Position numbers and translations under genes: made by a program
The notes under the pieces: model-generated
Database searches by the model: none
What the model was told of the DNA's origin: nothing
What the model saw: the letters and a program-made list of their open reading frames with translations, nothing else
Source of the DNA: Falsigemmobacter faecalis
GTDB lineage: Bacteria > Pseudomonadota > Alphaproteobacteria > Rhodobacterales > Rhodobacteraceae
DNA length: 64,000 bases
Assembly (NCBI RefSeq): GCF_003863335.1
Contig: NZ_RRAZ01000005.1
Span: 62,001-126,000 of the forward strand
Direction: 5' to 3'
Shown here: one piece after another, positions 35,714 through 43,865 of the stretch
How the letters are laid out: every line of letters starts with the position of its first letter
Position numbering within the stretch: position 1 is the first letter of the stretch

Positions 35714-37318
35714 TCACTGAAGCATAAATCCGCCGGCAGATCCCGTCGCACTCAGAGGTGCGCCTGGACGTCGGGTGCGGGTGAAGCGACCGGTGATCGC
35801 CTGCTCGATTCCGCTTTGGACCAGCGGGATGTCAGCAATGGGATCGCGCGGCCGACCGTTCTGCGGCTTAACCAGATAGGGCGTGACGATGATCACCAGT
35901 TCGCTCTCGCCCCTTGCAAAGCGTGATGAGCGGAACAGCGCGCCGATGACCGGCAGGCGCGACAGGCCCGGAAGCCCGTTGAAGCCCTGCTGTGAGCTGG
36001 CCTGAAACATCCCTGCGATGGCAAAGCTCTGGCCGTTTCCGAGTTCAATCGTGGTCGTGGCGCTGCGCTCTGTCAGAGCGGGTGCCTCTGCGGTTGAGGA
36101 GTTCATACGGTCGATATCGCGCACGCGGGTATTGAGCACGATCTCGATCCGGTTGGAGGATCTGACCGTGGGGGTGAACTCCAGCTCCACACCAATCGCC
36201 TCCATCTGAAGGTTGGCGTCATCGCCGCTGCCATAGATATAGGGGACGCGGCCTCCGGCGAGAAAGTTCGCCGTCTCTCCGGAACGCGTGGTCAGATTGG
36301 GCTCGGACAAGATGGTCACAAGGCCGTTTCGCGCCAGGGCATCCAGCACAAGATTAATATTCCGCGAGCCATTCGCGACGCTGACGGTGAAGGGACCATT
36401 CACGCCTGTATCTGCTGATTCGAAAGTATTGCGCCCGCCATAGCGCGACGCGCTGAGGCGGATGCCCAGATCCTCACTGATAGAGCGCGACACCTCTGCG
36501 ATGCGGACCTGAAGGTTGATCTGCGCTCGGTTCCCGGTTTCAAGGCGGTTCACAACGATGACGCCCGAGCCCGCCAGACCTGCGACGACGGACCTCGCAG
36601 CCTCAGAATCTTCGGGGTTCGCGACGGCACCGGTCAGAAAGACTGCCCCATCCACCGCCGAGACAGTCACCGAACCGCTGCCCGAGGCACGGCGGGCCGC
36701 GGCGGTCAGCCGCGCCGCATCGATGCGCACATTGACCGACGAGCGCATAATCTCTTCGTCGTTGCTGCCAAGGACAAACAGGCTGGTCTCTCCGATCGAG
36801 CGGCCGACGATATAGAGGTAACGTGCGGATTGCAGATCGATATCTGCGACGCCCGGGTTGGACAGGAAGACCGATTTTGCCGGATGATCAAGGCGGATGA
36901 ACCGGGCCTCGTTGACGTTCAGTGCGACGGGCGCGGTCACCGTCAATACGGGGATCTGCGCGTCCGGCGTGGCTCTGTCTTCCGCAGGCATATCTGCAGC
37001 GGCAGGGTCAGTCGGCGCATCCGGAACCGTCAGGATAAGAGGCCCGTCCGGGCGCCCGGTGCTCAGCGCCAGGGGAGGTGCAGTCACCAGCGGCTCTGCC
37101 AATGTGACATCGGGTGCGGGCGCTATCACCTCAACCGCAATGGGGGAGGGACTGGTGATTGCCGCCTCAGGCAGGGCAGCGGTTTCAGGAGCCGCCAGAG
37201 GGAGCGTCACCATGGCGGGCGGTTCCCCGGGGCCGTCCTGTGCCCGGGTGTCGGTGGCGCTGAAGGCGATGGCCGCGCCGAGGAGCGGCATCCAGGAGAG
37301 AGAAACCAGGCGGGTCAT
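35714..37318 (-). CDS. cpaC: Outer-membrane secretin CpaC/RcpA of the Tad system
   Basis: A 534-residue secretin forming the outer-membrane channel of a Flp/Tad machine. It has a signal peptide (MTRLVSLSWMPLLGAAIAFSATDTRA) and a Pro/Ala-rich linker. An N-terminal pilus domain follows (RFIRLDHPAKSVFLSNPGVADIDLQSARYLYIVGRSIGETSLFV), then a BON-like segment (VTVSAVDGAVFLTGAVANPEDSEAA). The secretin core contains ILSEPNLTTRSGETANFLAGGRVPY and GVELEFTPTV, and ends in SELVIIVTPYLVKP. The start at 37318 gives the signal peptide. It is divergent from the TadD-like gene with a 214-bp gap that should hold both promoters. Confidence 0.92.
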   Translation of the reverse strand: MTRLVSLSWMPLLGAAIAFSATDTRAQDGPGEPPAMVTLPLAAPETAALPEAAITSPSPIAVEVIAPAPDVTLAEPLVTAPPLALSTGRPDGPLILTVPDAPTDPAAADMPAEDRATPDAQIPVLTVTAPVALNVNEARFIRLDHPAKSVFLSNPGVADIDLQSARYLYIVGRSIGETSLFVLGSNDEEIMRSSVNVRIDAARLTAAARRASGSGSVTVSAVDGAVFLTGAVANPEDSEAARSVVAGLAGSGVIVVNRLETGNRAQINLQVRIAEVSRSISEDLGIRLSASRYGGRNTFESADTGVNGPFTVSVANGSRNINLVLDALARNGLVTILSEPNLTTRSGETANFLAGGRVPYIYGSGDDANLQMEAIGVELEFTPTVRSSNRIEIVLNTRVRDIDRMNSSTAEAPALTERSATTTIELGNGQSFAIAGMFQASSQQGFNGLPGLSRLPVIGALFRSSRFARGESELVIIVTPYLVKPQNGRPRDPIADIPLVQSGIEQAITGRFTRTRRPGAPLSATGSAGGFMLQ

Positions 37319-37532
37319 AGGGCTTTGCCTCATTTTGCATGAGAGAACAGGTCCGGTCGCACCCGTGGCGGACCGGCTGATGTTCCGGGAAGTTCGGCCC
37401 CGGCCGGCGCATCCGGCAGGAGCCACAGCGTATCTGAGTCCGATTACTCGCCTTTAGGTTGCTATTTCTCTCGACCGCATGCCTTTCCGGGCGTAGCCTT
37501 AGCTTCAGGTCTAATCTGACGGAGTTAATGGC

Positions 37533-38315
37533 GTGTTTAGCCCACCCCCCGCTGCGACTGTTTTGAGTGTGTCTTTGTTTCTTCTGACCGGCTGCACGAT
37601 GACCGGAGGTGAGGATGCCGCCCGCGTCAGCGAGACGGCACAGGTGGCCCAGGCCTCCTTCTCGGTCGGTGATTACGCAGAGGCGGCGCGACTTTATGAA
37701 AAGGTCTCGCAAAGCGAGCCTGGCTCAGTTTCGGCGCTGATCGGGCTGGGCCGTAGCTATGCAGCCATGGGTCAGGTTGCGCGGGCGCAGTCTGCTCTTG
37801 ATCGCGCAAGGCAGCTTTCTCCGCGAAATCCGCAGGTCCTGAATGAGTTGGGGCGCCTGGCTCTGGGGCAGGGGAAGGCATCCGAAGCTCTTGTATTTTA
37901 CGAAGATTCCCTAATGCATGATCGCAAAAATCTGGCTGCGCTTACGGGAAAGGCGGTCACTTTGGACTATCTCTCGCGTCATGCCGAGGCGCGGGCGGTC
38001 TATCAGGCCGGACTTGCAATCTATCCGACGAATTTTGTGCTGCTGAGCAACAGTGCGCTGTCAGGGGTGCTTTCCGGCGACGGTGCAGGCGGGATCGCCC
38101 TGATGGAGGAGTTGCGCCGGGATCCTGCGCAGGGAAATCAGGTGTTGCCCAATCTGGCGATTGCACAGGTCCTGGAGGGACAGCCGGCGGCAGCGCGCAA
38201 GACATTGGCGGGGCATATGAATGAAGCGCAGATCTCGGCCCTGATGCGTCGTGCCGAAGAGGCACGCCGCAGTCGTGCGGCTGGCCAGCCGATCGGACAT
38301 CTCGTTTTTCAGTAA
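37533..38315 (+). CDS. TadD-like TPR lipoprotein
   Basis: A 260-residue lipoprotein: hydrophobic signal then lipobox SLFLLTGC. Several TPR units follow, such as FSVGDYAEAARLYEKVSQSEPGSVSALIGLGRSYAAMGQVARAQSALDRARQLSP and ALGQGKASEALVFYEDSLMHDRKNLAALTGKAV. TadD-type TPR lipoproteins are assembly factors of the Tad outer-membrane complex. It starts with GTG after GACGGAG. It is the first gene of the long plus-strand Tad operon and divergent from cpaC. Confidence 0.82.
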   Translation: MFSPPPAATVLSVSLFLLTGCTMTGGEDAARVSETAQVAQASFSVGDYAEAARLYEKVSQSEPGSVSALIGLGRSYAAMGQVARAQSALDRARQLSPRNPQVLNELGRLALGQGKASEALVFYEDSLMHDRKNLAALTGKAVTLDYLSRHAEARAVYQAGLAIYPTNFVLLSNSALSGVLSGDGAGGIALMEELRRDPAQGNQVLPNLAIAQVLEGQPAAARKTLAGHMNEAQISALMRRAEEARRSRAAGQPIGHLVFQ

Positions 38316-38422
38316 AACTGCAGGCAGATTCAGTCGAGTGATTCGCGGCAGCGTAAGGCTCTGTTGTCAGTTTCGCGCTCTTATACCCACGAACCCGGCG
38401 GAACCGGCTGTGGGAGAGGGTG

Positions 38423-39286
38423 ATGAGATTTCGAATTTTTGCCTTGTTGATAATGGGTGTGGCCCTGGCGCTGGTCGCAGGCTTCGCGAGCTTCAGCTAT
38501 ACGCGAGGGCTTGAGACGAGGCTGAGCACGGCTGAAGCGGCGCTCTCGGCTTATGGAGAGACGCTGGCAGTACCAGTGCCTGCGCGCGATATCCCTCGCG
38601 GCGATGTGCTCAGCCGCGCAGATTTCCTGACTTTGCAGGTCCCCGCGCGGCATTTGCCTGCAAATCTGCTGACCGCTGTTCCGGAGGCGGGACCAGAGGG
38701 TAAGATCATCGCGCTGTCCGATCTCAGCGCTGGTGGGCTCGTCGCTCAGGCGCAGGTTGGTGTCGCATCCGGGCCGAATCATCACTTCGCGCTTTCCCCG
38801 GGCGGGCGCGCCGTCAGAGTGGTGACAGAAAATTTCGCAGATTTTGAAAGTAAGCTCGTCCCGGGGGCGCAGATGGATCTGTTCTGGACCCGCCAGCTTG
38901 GTGGCGGCAGCACAGAGACCCGTCTGATCGGTCATGCTCTGCGGGTTCTGGCCATCGACAGCACACCGGCGGCAGACCGTAAATCCCGTGCCATTGGCGC
39001 AGTCACGCTGGAGGCAGGCCTGGAAGATGCAGCCCGGTTGCTGGAGGCACAGGGCGGCGGACGCTTTCACATTCTGCCGCTGGGGCGGCTGGAGGTGCTT
39101 GCGGGTGCGCCGCCGGTGGTCGCGATTACGGCCGAAGATCTTGCCGCTTTGCCCCTTGCCGTTCGGCGGGCCGAAGCCACTGCCGCAAGCCTGAACGGGA
39201 GTGCCGCTTCGGCGGTGCCGCTGCGCGGCTGCCACACTTCCGTGGTGCGCGGCGCAGCCCGTTCCATCGTGGAGGTGCCCTGTTGA
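38423..39286 (+). CDS. cpaB: Flp pilus assembly protein CpaB/RcpC
   Basis: About 287 residues. A single N-terminal membrane helix (RIFALLIMGVALALVAGFASFSY) is followed by an SAF-type domain (AVPVPARDIPRGDVLSRADFLTLQVPARHLPANLLT) and the RcpC domain (GGRAVRVVTENFADFESKLVPGAQMDLFW). It is periplasmic and connects inner- and outer-membrane parts of the Tad machine. GGGAGAGG precedes the ATG; a GTG one codon earlier is also possible. Its stop overlaps the next gene's TTG start (TTGA), so translation is coupled with cpaE. Confidence 0.88.
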   Translation: MRFRIFALLIMGVALALVAGFASFSYTRGLETRLSTAEAALSAYGETLAVPVPARDIPRGDVLSRADFLTLQVPARHLPANLLTAVPEAGPEGKIIALSDLSAGGLVAQAQVGVASGPNHHFALSPGGRAVRVVTENFADFESKLVPGAQMDLFWTRQLGGGSTETRLIGHALRVLAIDSTPAADRKSRAIGAVTLEAGLEDAARLLEAQGGGRFHILPLGRLEVLAGAPPVVAITAEDLAALPLAVRRAEATAASLNGSAASAVPLRGCHTSVVRGAARSIVEVPC

Positions 39287-40620
39287 ACCGTATGACATCT
39301 CCCCCGAGAGACACTCTGCTGACGTCTCAGGGCAGTAGCCTTCCCCTGCGGGTCTGCACGATCTGCGACGGCGTGGATGCGGTGATTCGTCTTGCCTCCT
39401 GGCTCTCTCATCTGCCCGCCAATGCAGAGCGGGTTGATCTCGAGTTGACCGATGCCGTCTCCTGGCTCACCACGCAAAGTGCGGAAACCTTTGATATGCT
39501 GGTCATTGCGCCGAATGCGGCGCGCAGTGAGGCAACGCCGCGGATTTTGCGCGCCGTTCTGTCTGAGATGGGCAGGCGCGCCGGGATGCAGGTTGTTCTG
39601 CTTCCGGCAGGAGCCCGGCTTTCACTCCCGGATCTGCCGGCTGTGCATGTTCTCAACGGCCCGCCTTTTCCCCCGCCCTCTACTCTGTTCCGCCGTCCGG
39701 AGGCGGCTGAACAACTGCCTGAGATGCCTGTTCCATCGAACCCGCGTGGGGTGGCGCGCCGCTTTGCCCGCTGGTTTCCGGGCAGGGGTACGCAGCCCGC
39801 GCCGGGCGGCCGGCAGACTTCAGCCGGTCCTTCCGGTGGGCCACTGCGGGTCATCGCCGTGCAGTCGCTGTGCGGCGGGGCAGGGGGAACAACTTTCGCC
39901 TCTGGTCTTGCGCTTGAACTCGCAGAAGCAGATCCGCAGCTGTCCGTCTGTGTGATGGATCTTGATCTGCAGTTTGGCTCTCTCGCGGCCGGTCTGGCGC
40001 TGCCGCACGAGACCCGGGTGCTGGAAACGTACCGCAATCCGCGCGCGGTGGATGGCGATATGTTCCGACAGAGCCTGCAGCATCTGCGCCCGAACCTGAC
40101 CGTTTTCTCTGCCCCACCGGAAATCCTGCCCCTTGATGCCGTCAGCGGAGCGGATCTGCAGTATCTGCTGGGTCTCGCGCGGGATTCGGCCGATCTGCTG
40201 ATTCTCGATTTGCCGGGCAGCGTCACCGACTGGACCGAAGCGGCCTATCTGGCTGCCGACCGGATCTGCCTGATCGCCCGGCTGGATGTCCGCTCTGCGG
40301 GAAATCTTAAAAGGCTGCGCAGTCTCGTCAGTGCGCAGGTGCTTCCGCCCGAAAAGATCTGCCCGGTGGTAAACTTCCGCCCGCAGCGCCCTCCCCGGGA
40401 ATGGGCGGCACGTATTCACAGCCTTGAAACAGGGATGGGGCTGCCGGTGCATCTGCAGCTGCCTGATGGCGGGCAAGCGGTAGGGGAAGCTGCTGACAGC
40501 GGTATCGCATTGATCCAGGCCGAGCCCGCCAGCGCTCTGCGCCTCGCCCTGCAGGCCTACGCGGGAGAGATCGCGGCCCTGGTTCCAAAACAGCAGCGCC
40601 TGCAGGGGAGCGGATTTTAA
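39283..40620 (+). CDS. cpaE: CpaE/TadZ-like pilus localisation ATPase with degenerate Walker A
   Basis: A 445-residue protein with an N-terminal pseudo-receiver-like half and a C-terminal MinD/ParA-type half. TadZ/CpaE proteins place the Tad machine at the pole or envelope. The nucleotide loop reads CGGAGGTT (residues 197-204) where the deviant Walker A KGGxGKT is expected: both the signature Lys and the P-loop Lys are missing. The later MDLDLQFGSLAAGL and LILDLPGSVTDWT strands are intact. ATP binding may be lost or altered. It starts with TTG 7 to 8 bases after GGAGG, and its TAA overlaps the cpaF ATG. Confidence 0.85.
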   Translation: MNRMTSPPRDTLLTSQGSSLPLRVCTICDGVDAVIRLASWLSHLPANAERVDLELTDAVSWLTTQSAETFDMLVIAPNAARSEATPRILRAVLSEMGRRAGMQVVLLPAGARLSLPDLPAVHVLNGPPFPPPSTLFRRPEAAEQLPEMPVPSNPRGVARRFARWFPGRGTQPAPGGRQTSAGPSGGPLRVIAVQSLCGGAGGTTFASGLALELAEADPQLSVCVMDLDLQFGSLAAGLALPHETRVLETYRNPRAVDGDMFRQSLQHLRPNLTVFSAPPEILPLDAVSGADLQYLLGLARDSADLLILDLPGSVTDWTEAAYLAADRICLIARLDVRSAGNLKRLRSLVSAQVLPPEKICPVVNFRPQRPPREWAARIHSLETGMGLPVHLQLPDGGQAVGEAADSGIALIQAEPASALRLALQAYAGEIAALVPKQQRLQGSGF

Positions 40621-42020
40621 TGTTCAACAAATTTCGTGACAGTCGCCCCGGAGCCGTGATGGTCCAGCCAGCGGAACCAGAAGACCTCCAGGTCAGCCCG
40701 CCGACGCCTGCAGACGGCGACGGCCCGCCGCTCAGTGATCCCGAAGGACAGCGCAGCCGGCGCCGAAAACTCACCGAGATACGGCAGCTCGCACATCAGG
40801 AAATTCTGGAGACGCTTAATCTTGCGGCGCTGCTGCGCGCAAGCGAGACGGAAATTAAAAGCGAAATTGCGCAGATTCTGCGGGACCTGCTTCCCCATCA
40901 GGCGGTGGCGCTGAGCCGAGCGGATCGGGATGGACTGATTGATGAACTTTTTCATGAGGTTATGGGGCATGGCCCGCTGGAGATCCTGATAAAGGATGAC
41001 AGTGTTTCAGATATACTGATCAACGGTCCCGAACAGGTCTATGTGGAGCAGGGAGGCCTTCTTGAACTGACGGATGTGCAGTTTCAGGATGAGGCACATC
41101 TGCGGCGGATTTTGCAAAAGATCGTCTCGTCTGTCGGCCGAAGACTGGACGAATCCACCCCCTATGTGGACGCTCGGCTGTCCGACGGTTCGCGGGTCAA
41201 TGCTGTGATTTCCCCGGTGGCGGTGGATCGAACACTGGTTTCAATCCGAAAGTTTCGCCGCGACAAGCTCAGCCTTGAACAACTCGCCACCCTTGGCGCG
41301 ATGAATGAAAAGATGGCGCTCTATCTTCGTGCGGCCGTTTCTGCGCGGCTGAATGTTATCGTCTCAGGCGGCACGGGATCAGGCAAAACAACGCTTCTCA
41401 ACGCTCTCTCTGCCTTCATTTCAAGGCGCGAGCGCATCATTACAGTCGAAGATACCGCCGAGTTGCAGCTGCAGCAAAGCCATGTTGGCCGCATGGAAAG
41501 CCGTCCGCCCAATGTCGAAGGCAAGGGCGAGGTGACACAGCGTGACTGCCTGCGAAATGCCCTGCGAATGCGCCCCGACCGCATCATTATCGGCGAGACC
41601 CGCGGCGATGAGGTCATCGATATGCTGCAGGCGATGAACACCGGTCACGACGGATCCATGACGACAATTCACGCAAACTCGGCCCGCGAGGCGGCAAGCC
41701 GCATCGAAAATATGGTCGCAATGGCGGGTATTGAGATCCCGCTTTCCGCGCTTCGGCGGCAGGTTGCGGGCGCAGTGCATCTCATTGTGCAGGTGAACCG
41801 GCTTCAGGATGGCAGCCGCAAGGTGACCTCAGTGACTGAGATCACCGGCTGCGAAGGCGATGTCATCTCCATGCAGGAACTTTTCTGGTTCGAGCAGACA
41901 GGTCTCGGCACCGATAACCGCGTGGAAGGGCAGTTTCGCGCCGCTGGTGTCCGCTCGTTCTACACCGACCTTTTCCGCCGTCGGGGTATTACTTTGCCCA
42001 CAGAAATCTACGGAGCCTGA
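40620..42020 (+). CDS. cpaF: Tad secretion ATPase CpaF/TadA
   Basis: A 466-residue VirB11/PilT-like hexameric ATPase that powers Tad pilus assembly. All motifs are intact: Walker [15 protein letters not shown], the [11 protein letters not shown] Asp box, [37 protein letters not shown] (Walker B and His box). N-terminal helices with [27 protein letters not shown] are the family's N1 region. It overlaps cpaE by TAATG and lies just ahead of tadB. So the motor looks functional although the upstream TadZ-like protein is degenerate. Confidence 0.95.
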   Translation: MFNKFRDSRPGAVMVQPAEPEDLQVSPPTPADGDGPPLSDPEGQRSRRRKLTEIRQLAHQEILETLNLAALLRASETEIKSEIAQILRDLLPHQAVALSRADRDGLIDELFHEVMGHGPLEILIKDDSVSDILINGPEQVYVEQGGLLELTDVQFQDEAHLRRILQKIVSSVGRRLDESTPYVDARLSDGSRVNAVISPVAVDRTLVSIRKFRRDKLSLEQLATLGAMNEKMALYLRAAVSARLNVIVSGGTGSGKTTLLNALSAFISRRERIITVEDTAELQLQQSHVGRMESRPPNVEGKGEVTQRDCLRNALRMRPDRIIIGETRGDEVIDMLQAMNTGHDGSMTTIHANSAREAASRIENMVAMAGIEIPLSALRRQVAGAVHLIVQVNRLQDGSRKVTSVTEITGCEGDVISMQELFWFEQTGLGTDNRVEGQFRAAGVRSFYTDLFRRRGITLPTEIYGA

Positions 42021-42021
42021 C

Positions 42022-42954
42022 ATGAGCCTTCCGTTGCTTTTAACGCTGGCGCTGATGGCCGGGATCGTGCTGATCAGCGCCGGGCTCGCGCTTCCGCTGC
42101 TGGGACGGCGGCAGTTGATGCGCCGACAGATCCTGCTTCGCCTCGCTGCGGCGGGCGACACGGAGAGCGATGCTGCGCGCGGGCCTGCGCTGCGCCTTGA
42201 TGACGGTGGACGAAGAAAGTTCTCTCTTTTCGGGGAGGTCACTGCCGAAGGCGCGCGCGAGCGGCCCTTTATTGCCTGGTTTCTCGCAGCCCTCTTTGCG
42301 GTGGTGCTGAGCGCGATGGTGGTTCTTGTCACGGGGTCCTGGGCGGGGATGCTGGCCGGTCTGCTGGCGCCTCCTGCCGTCTGGCTGATGTGGGGGAGCT
42401 ACCGGGAGGCAAAATACCGGGCTGCCGTCGATGATTCTGTGCCAGAAGCGATGCAGATGATCGTTCGTGCTCTGCGAATTGGTCAGCCGGTCGGCTTTGC
42501 AATCCATGGCGCCGGGCGTGATCTGACCGGGCCACTTGCGGCCGAGTTCACTCTGACCGCTGACCGCATCAGCTACGGGCAAAGTGTGGCAAGTGCTCTG
42601 CGCGACCTTGCGGAGCGCTGCGATAATCAGAATCTCAGATTTCTGGCGGCTGCAGTCTCAATTCAGTCCGCCACGGGCGGCAATCTGGCGGATGTTCTTG
42701 ATCGGCTTGCAGAGATTGCCCGCGGACGCCAGCAGATGCGCCGCAAAATATCCGCCATCATCGCGGAGGCCCGATGGTCGGGGCGTTTTCTTTCAGCCTT
42801 CCCTCTGATTGCCACTGGTCTCGTTCTTCTGATCAATCCGGCGCATTTTGAAGACATACAGGGTCTGGATTTCTTTAAACCCCTGCTGGCCATCGTAGGC
42901 GCACTCCTGGTGCTGAACCTGCTTTACATGCGCTGGCTGGTGCAGGTGGAGTAG
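42022..42954 (+). CDS. tadB: Tad inner-membrane platform protein TadB
   Basis: A 310-residue GspF-like membrane protein. An N-terminal helix (PLLLTLALMAGIVLISAGLALPLL), a central pair of helices (FLAALFAVVLSAMVVLVTGSWAGMLAGLLAPPAVWLMW) and a C-terminal pair flank a cytoplasmic helical domain. That domain carries DSVPEAMQMIVRALRIGQPVGFAIHGAGRDLTGPLAAEF, the T2SSF/TadB motif. It forms the membrane platform on which CpaF acts, with TadC. The ATG at 42022 follows CGGAGCC, right after the cpaF stop. Confidence 0.92.
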   Translation: MSLPLLLTLALMAGIVLISAGLALPLLGRRQLMRRQILLRLAAAGDTESDAARGPALRLDDGGRRKFSLFGEVTAEGARERPFIAWFLAALFAVVLSAMVVLVTGSWAGMLAGLLAPPAVWLMWGSYREAKYRAAVDDSVPEAMQMIVRALRIGQPVGFAIHGAGRDLTGPLAAEFTLTADRISYGQSVASALRDLAERCDNQNLRFLAAAVSIQSATGGNLADVLDRLAEIARGRQQMRRKISAIIAEARWSGRFLSAFPLIATGLVLLINPAHFEDIQGLDFFKPLLAIVGALLVLNLLYMRWLVQVE

Positions 42955-42957
42955 GCG

Positions 42958-43836
42958 ATGAATGTTCTGATCCCGCAGTCCGCGTCTTCATGGCTTATGG
43001 TTCTCTTCCTCGGTGGTGCGGCCACTGTCGCCGCCGCTGCCGTGCTGATGCTGCGCAGGCCCGTAAGCGAGGAGGGTGATCCCGATTTCGATGACAGTGA
43101 TCTGCGCAACGGAAATCGCCCGGGCGCAGGTCGCGATCAAAGGGCTGAAGCGCGGATGCTGGCGCAGGCCGGGTTTGACCACCCCCTGGCGGTGACTGTC
43201 TTCTATGTCGTAAAGTTAGCCGCCGCCGCCCTTTTTGCCGGGCTATGCCTTTGGCTGACTATGCTGAGCGATCTTTTCGCAGATCAGACGACGCTCCTGC
43301 GACTTCTGGCTGCCGGGGTGGCGGGCGGACTGGGCTTCTGGCTGCCAAGCTTCGTGGTCGAAAAACGCCGCAGTGCCTGGCGCCGCAGGATTGAGATTGC
43401 GATCCCCGATGCGCTTGACTTCATGCTCGTCTGTGTTGAAGCGGGTCAGTCGCTTGATCTCGCTGCACAGCGCGTCTCGCTTGAGCTTGAAGCTGTGCAT
43501 CCCGATCTGGCCGTGCGGTTTCAGGTTCTGACAAAATCTCTGGCAGCGGGCGCCGATCGCCAGGATGCATTCAACCATCTCGCACAGTCGACCGGTAACG
43601 ATGATCTGAGGCAGTTTGCAACTCTGGTGGTGCAGTCTGCCAGCATGGGCACACCGGTTGCCCATAGTCTGCGGGTTTTCGCGGCCGACCTCCGGGACCG
43701 GCGTGTGCGAAAAGTCGAAGAGAAAGCCGCTGTCCTGCCCACAAAGATGAGCCTGGGGACGATGATGTTCACGGTGCCCCCGCTGCTGATCCTGCTGCTG
43801 GCCCCTTCGGTCTATCGGATCACTCAACTGATGTAA
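42958..43836 (+). CDS. tadC: Tad inner-membrane platform protein TadC
   Basis: A 292-residue partner of TadB. It has membrane helices near the N-terminus and around residues 80-130, a cytoplasmic T2SSF domain (IPDALDFMLVCVEAGQSLDLAAQRVSLEL...FNHLAQSTGNDDLRQFATLVVQSASMGTPVAHSLRVFA) and a terminal helix (MFTVPPLLILLLAPSVYRI). KMSLGTMMFTVPPLL is the usual TadC C-terminus. Three bases separate it from tadB. After its stop comes an 11-base C tract and then the pseudokinase gene. Confidence 0.92.
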   Translation: MNVLIPQSASSWLMVLFLGGAATVAAAAVLMLRRPVSEEGDPDFDDSDLRNGNRPGAGRDQRAEARMLAQAGFDHPLAVTVFYVVKLAAAALFAGLCLWLTMLSDLFADQTTLLRLLAAGVAGGLGFWLPSFVVEKRRSAWRRRIEIAIPDALDFMLVCVEAGQSLDLAAQRVSLELEAVHPDLAVRFQVLTKSLAAGADRQDAFNHLAQSTGNDDLRQFATLVVQSASMGTPVAHSLRVFAADLRDRRVRKVEEKAAVLPTKMSLGTMMFTVPPLLILLLAPSVYRITQLM

Positions 43837-43838
43837 CG

Positions 43839-43849
43839 CCCCCCCCCCC
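43839..43849. repeat. C11 homopolymer upstream of the hybrid-kinase gene
   Basis: Eleven consecutive C residues lie 2 bases after the tadC stop and 16 bases before the next ATG, next to the GAAGGAAA ribosome-binding site. Tracts of this length are prone to slippage and could vary the spacing from an upstream element, but the tract does not separate the RBS from the start codon. Confidence 0.6.
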
Positions 43850-43865
43850 GCAGAAGGAAAGCGCT

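Noticed and set aside
37427-37532. A short flp pilin gene in the divergent cpaC/TadD-like gap
   Set aside because: No frame with a Gly-x4-Glu-Tyr/Phe prepilin motif followed by a hydrophobic helix is present in any frame I could read there.
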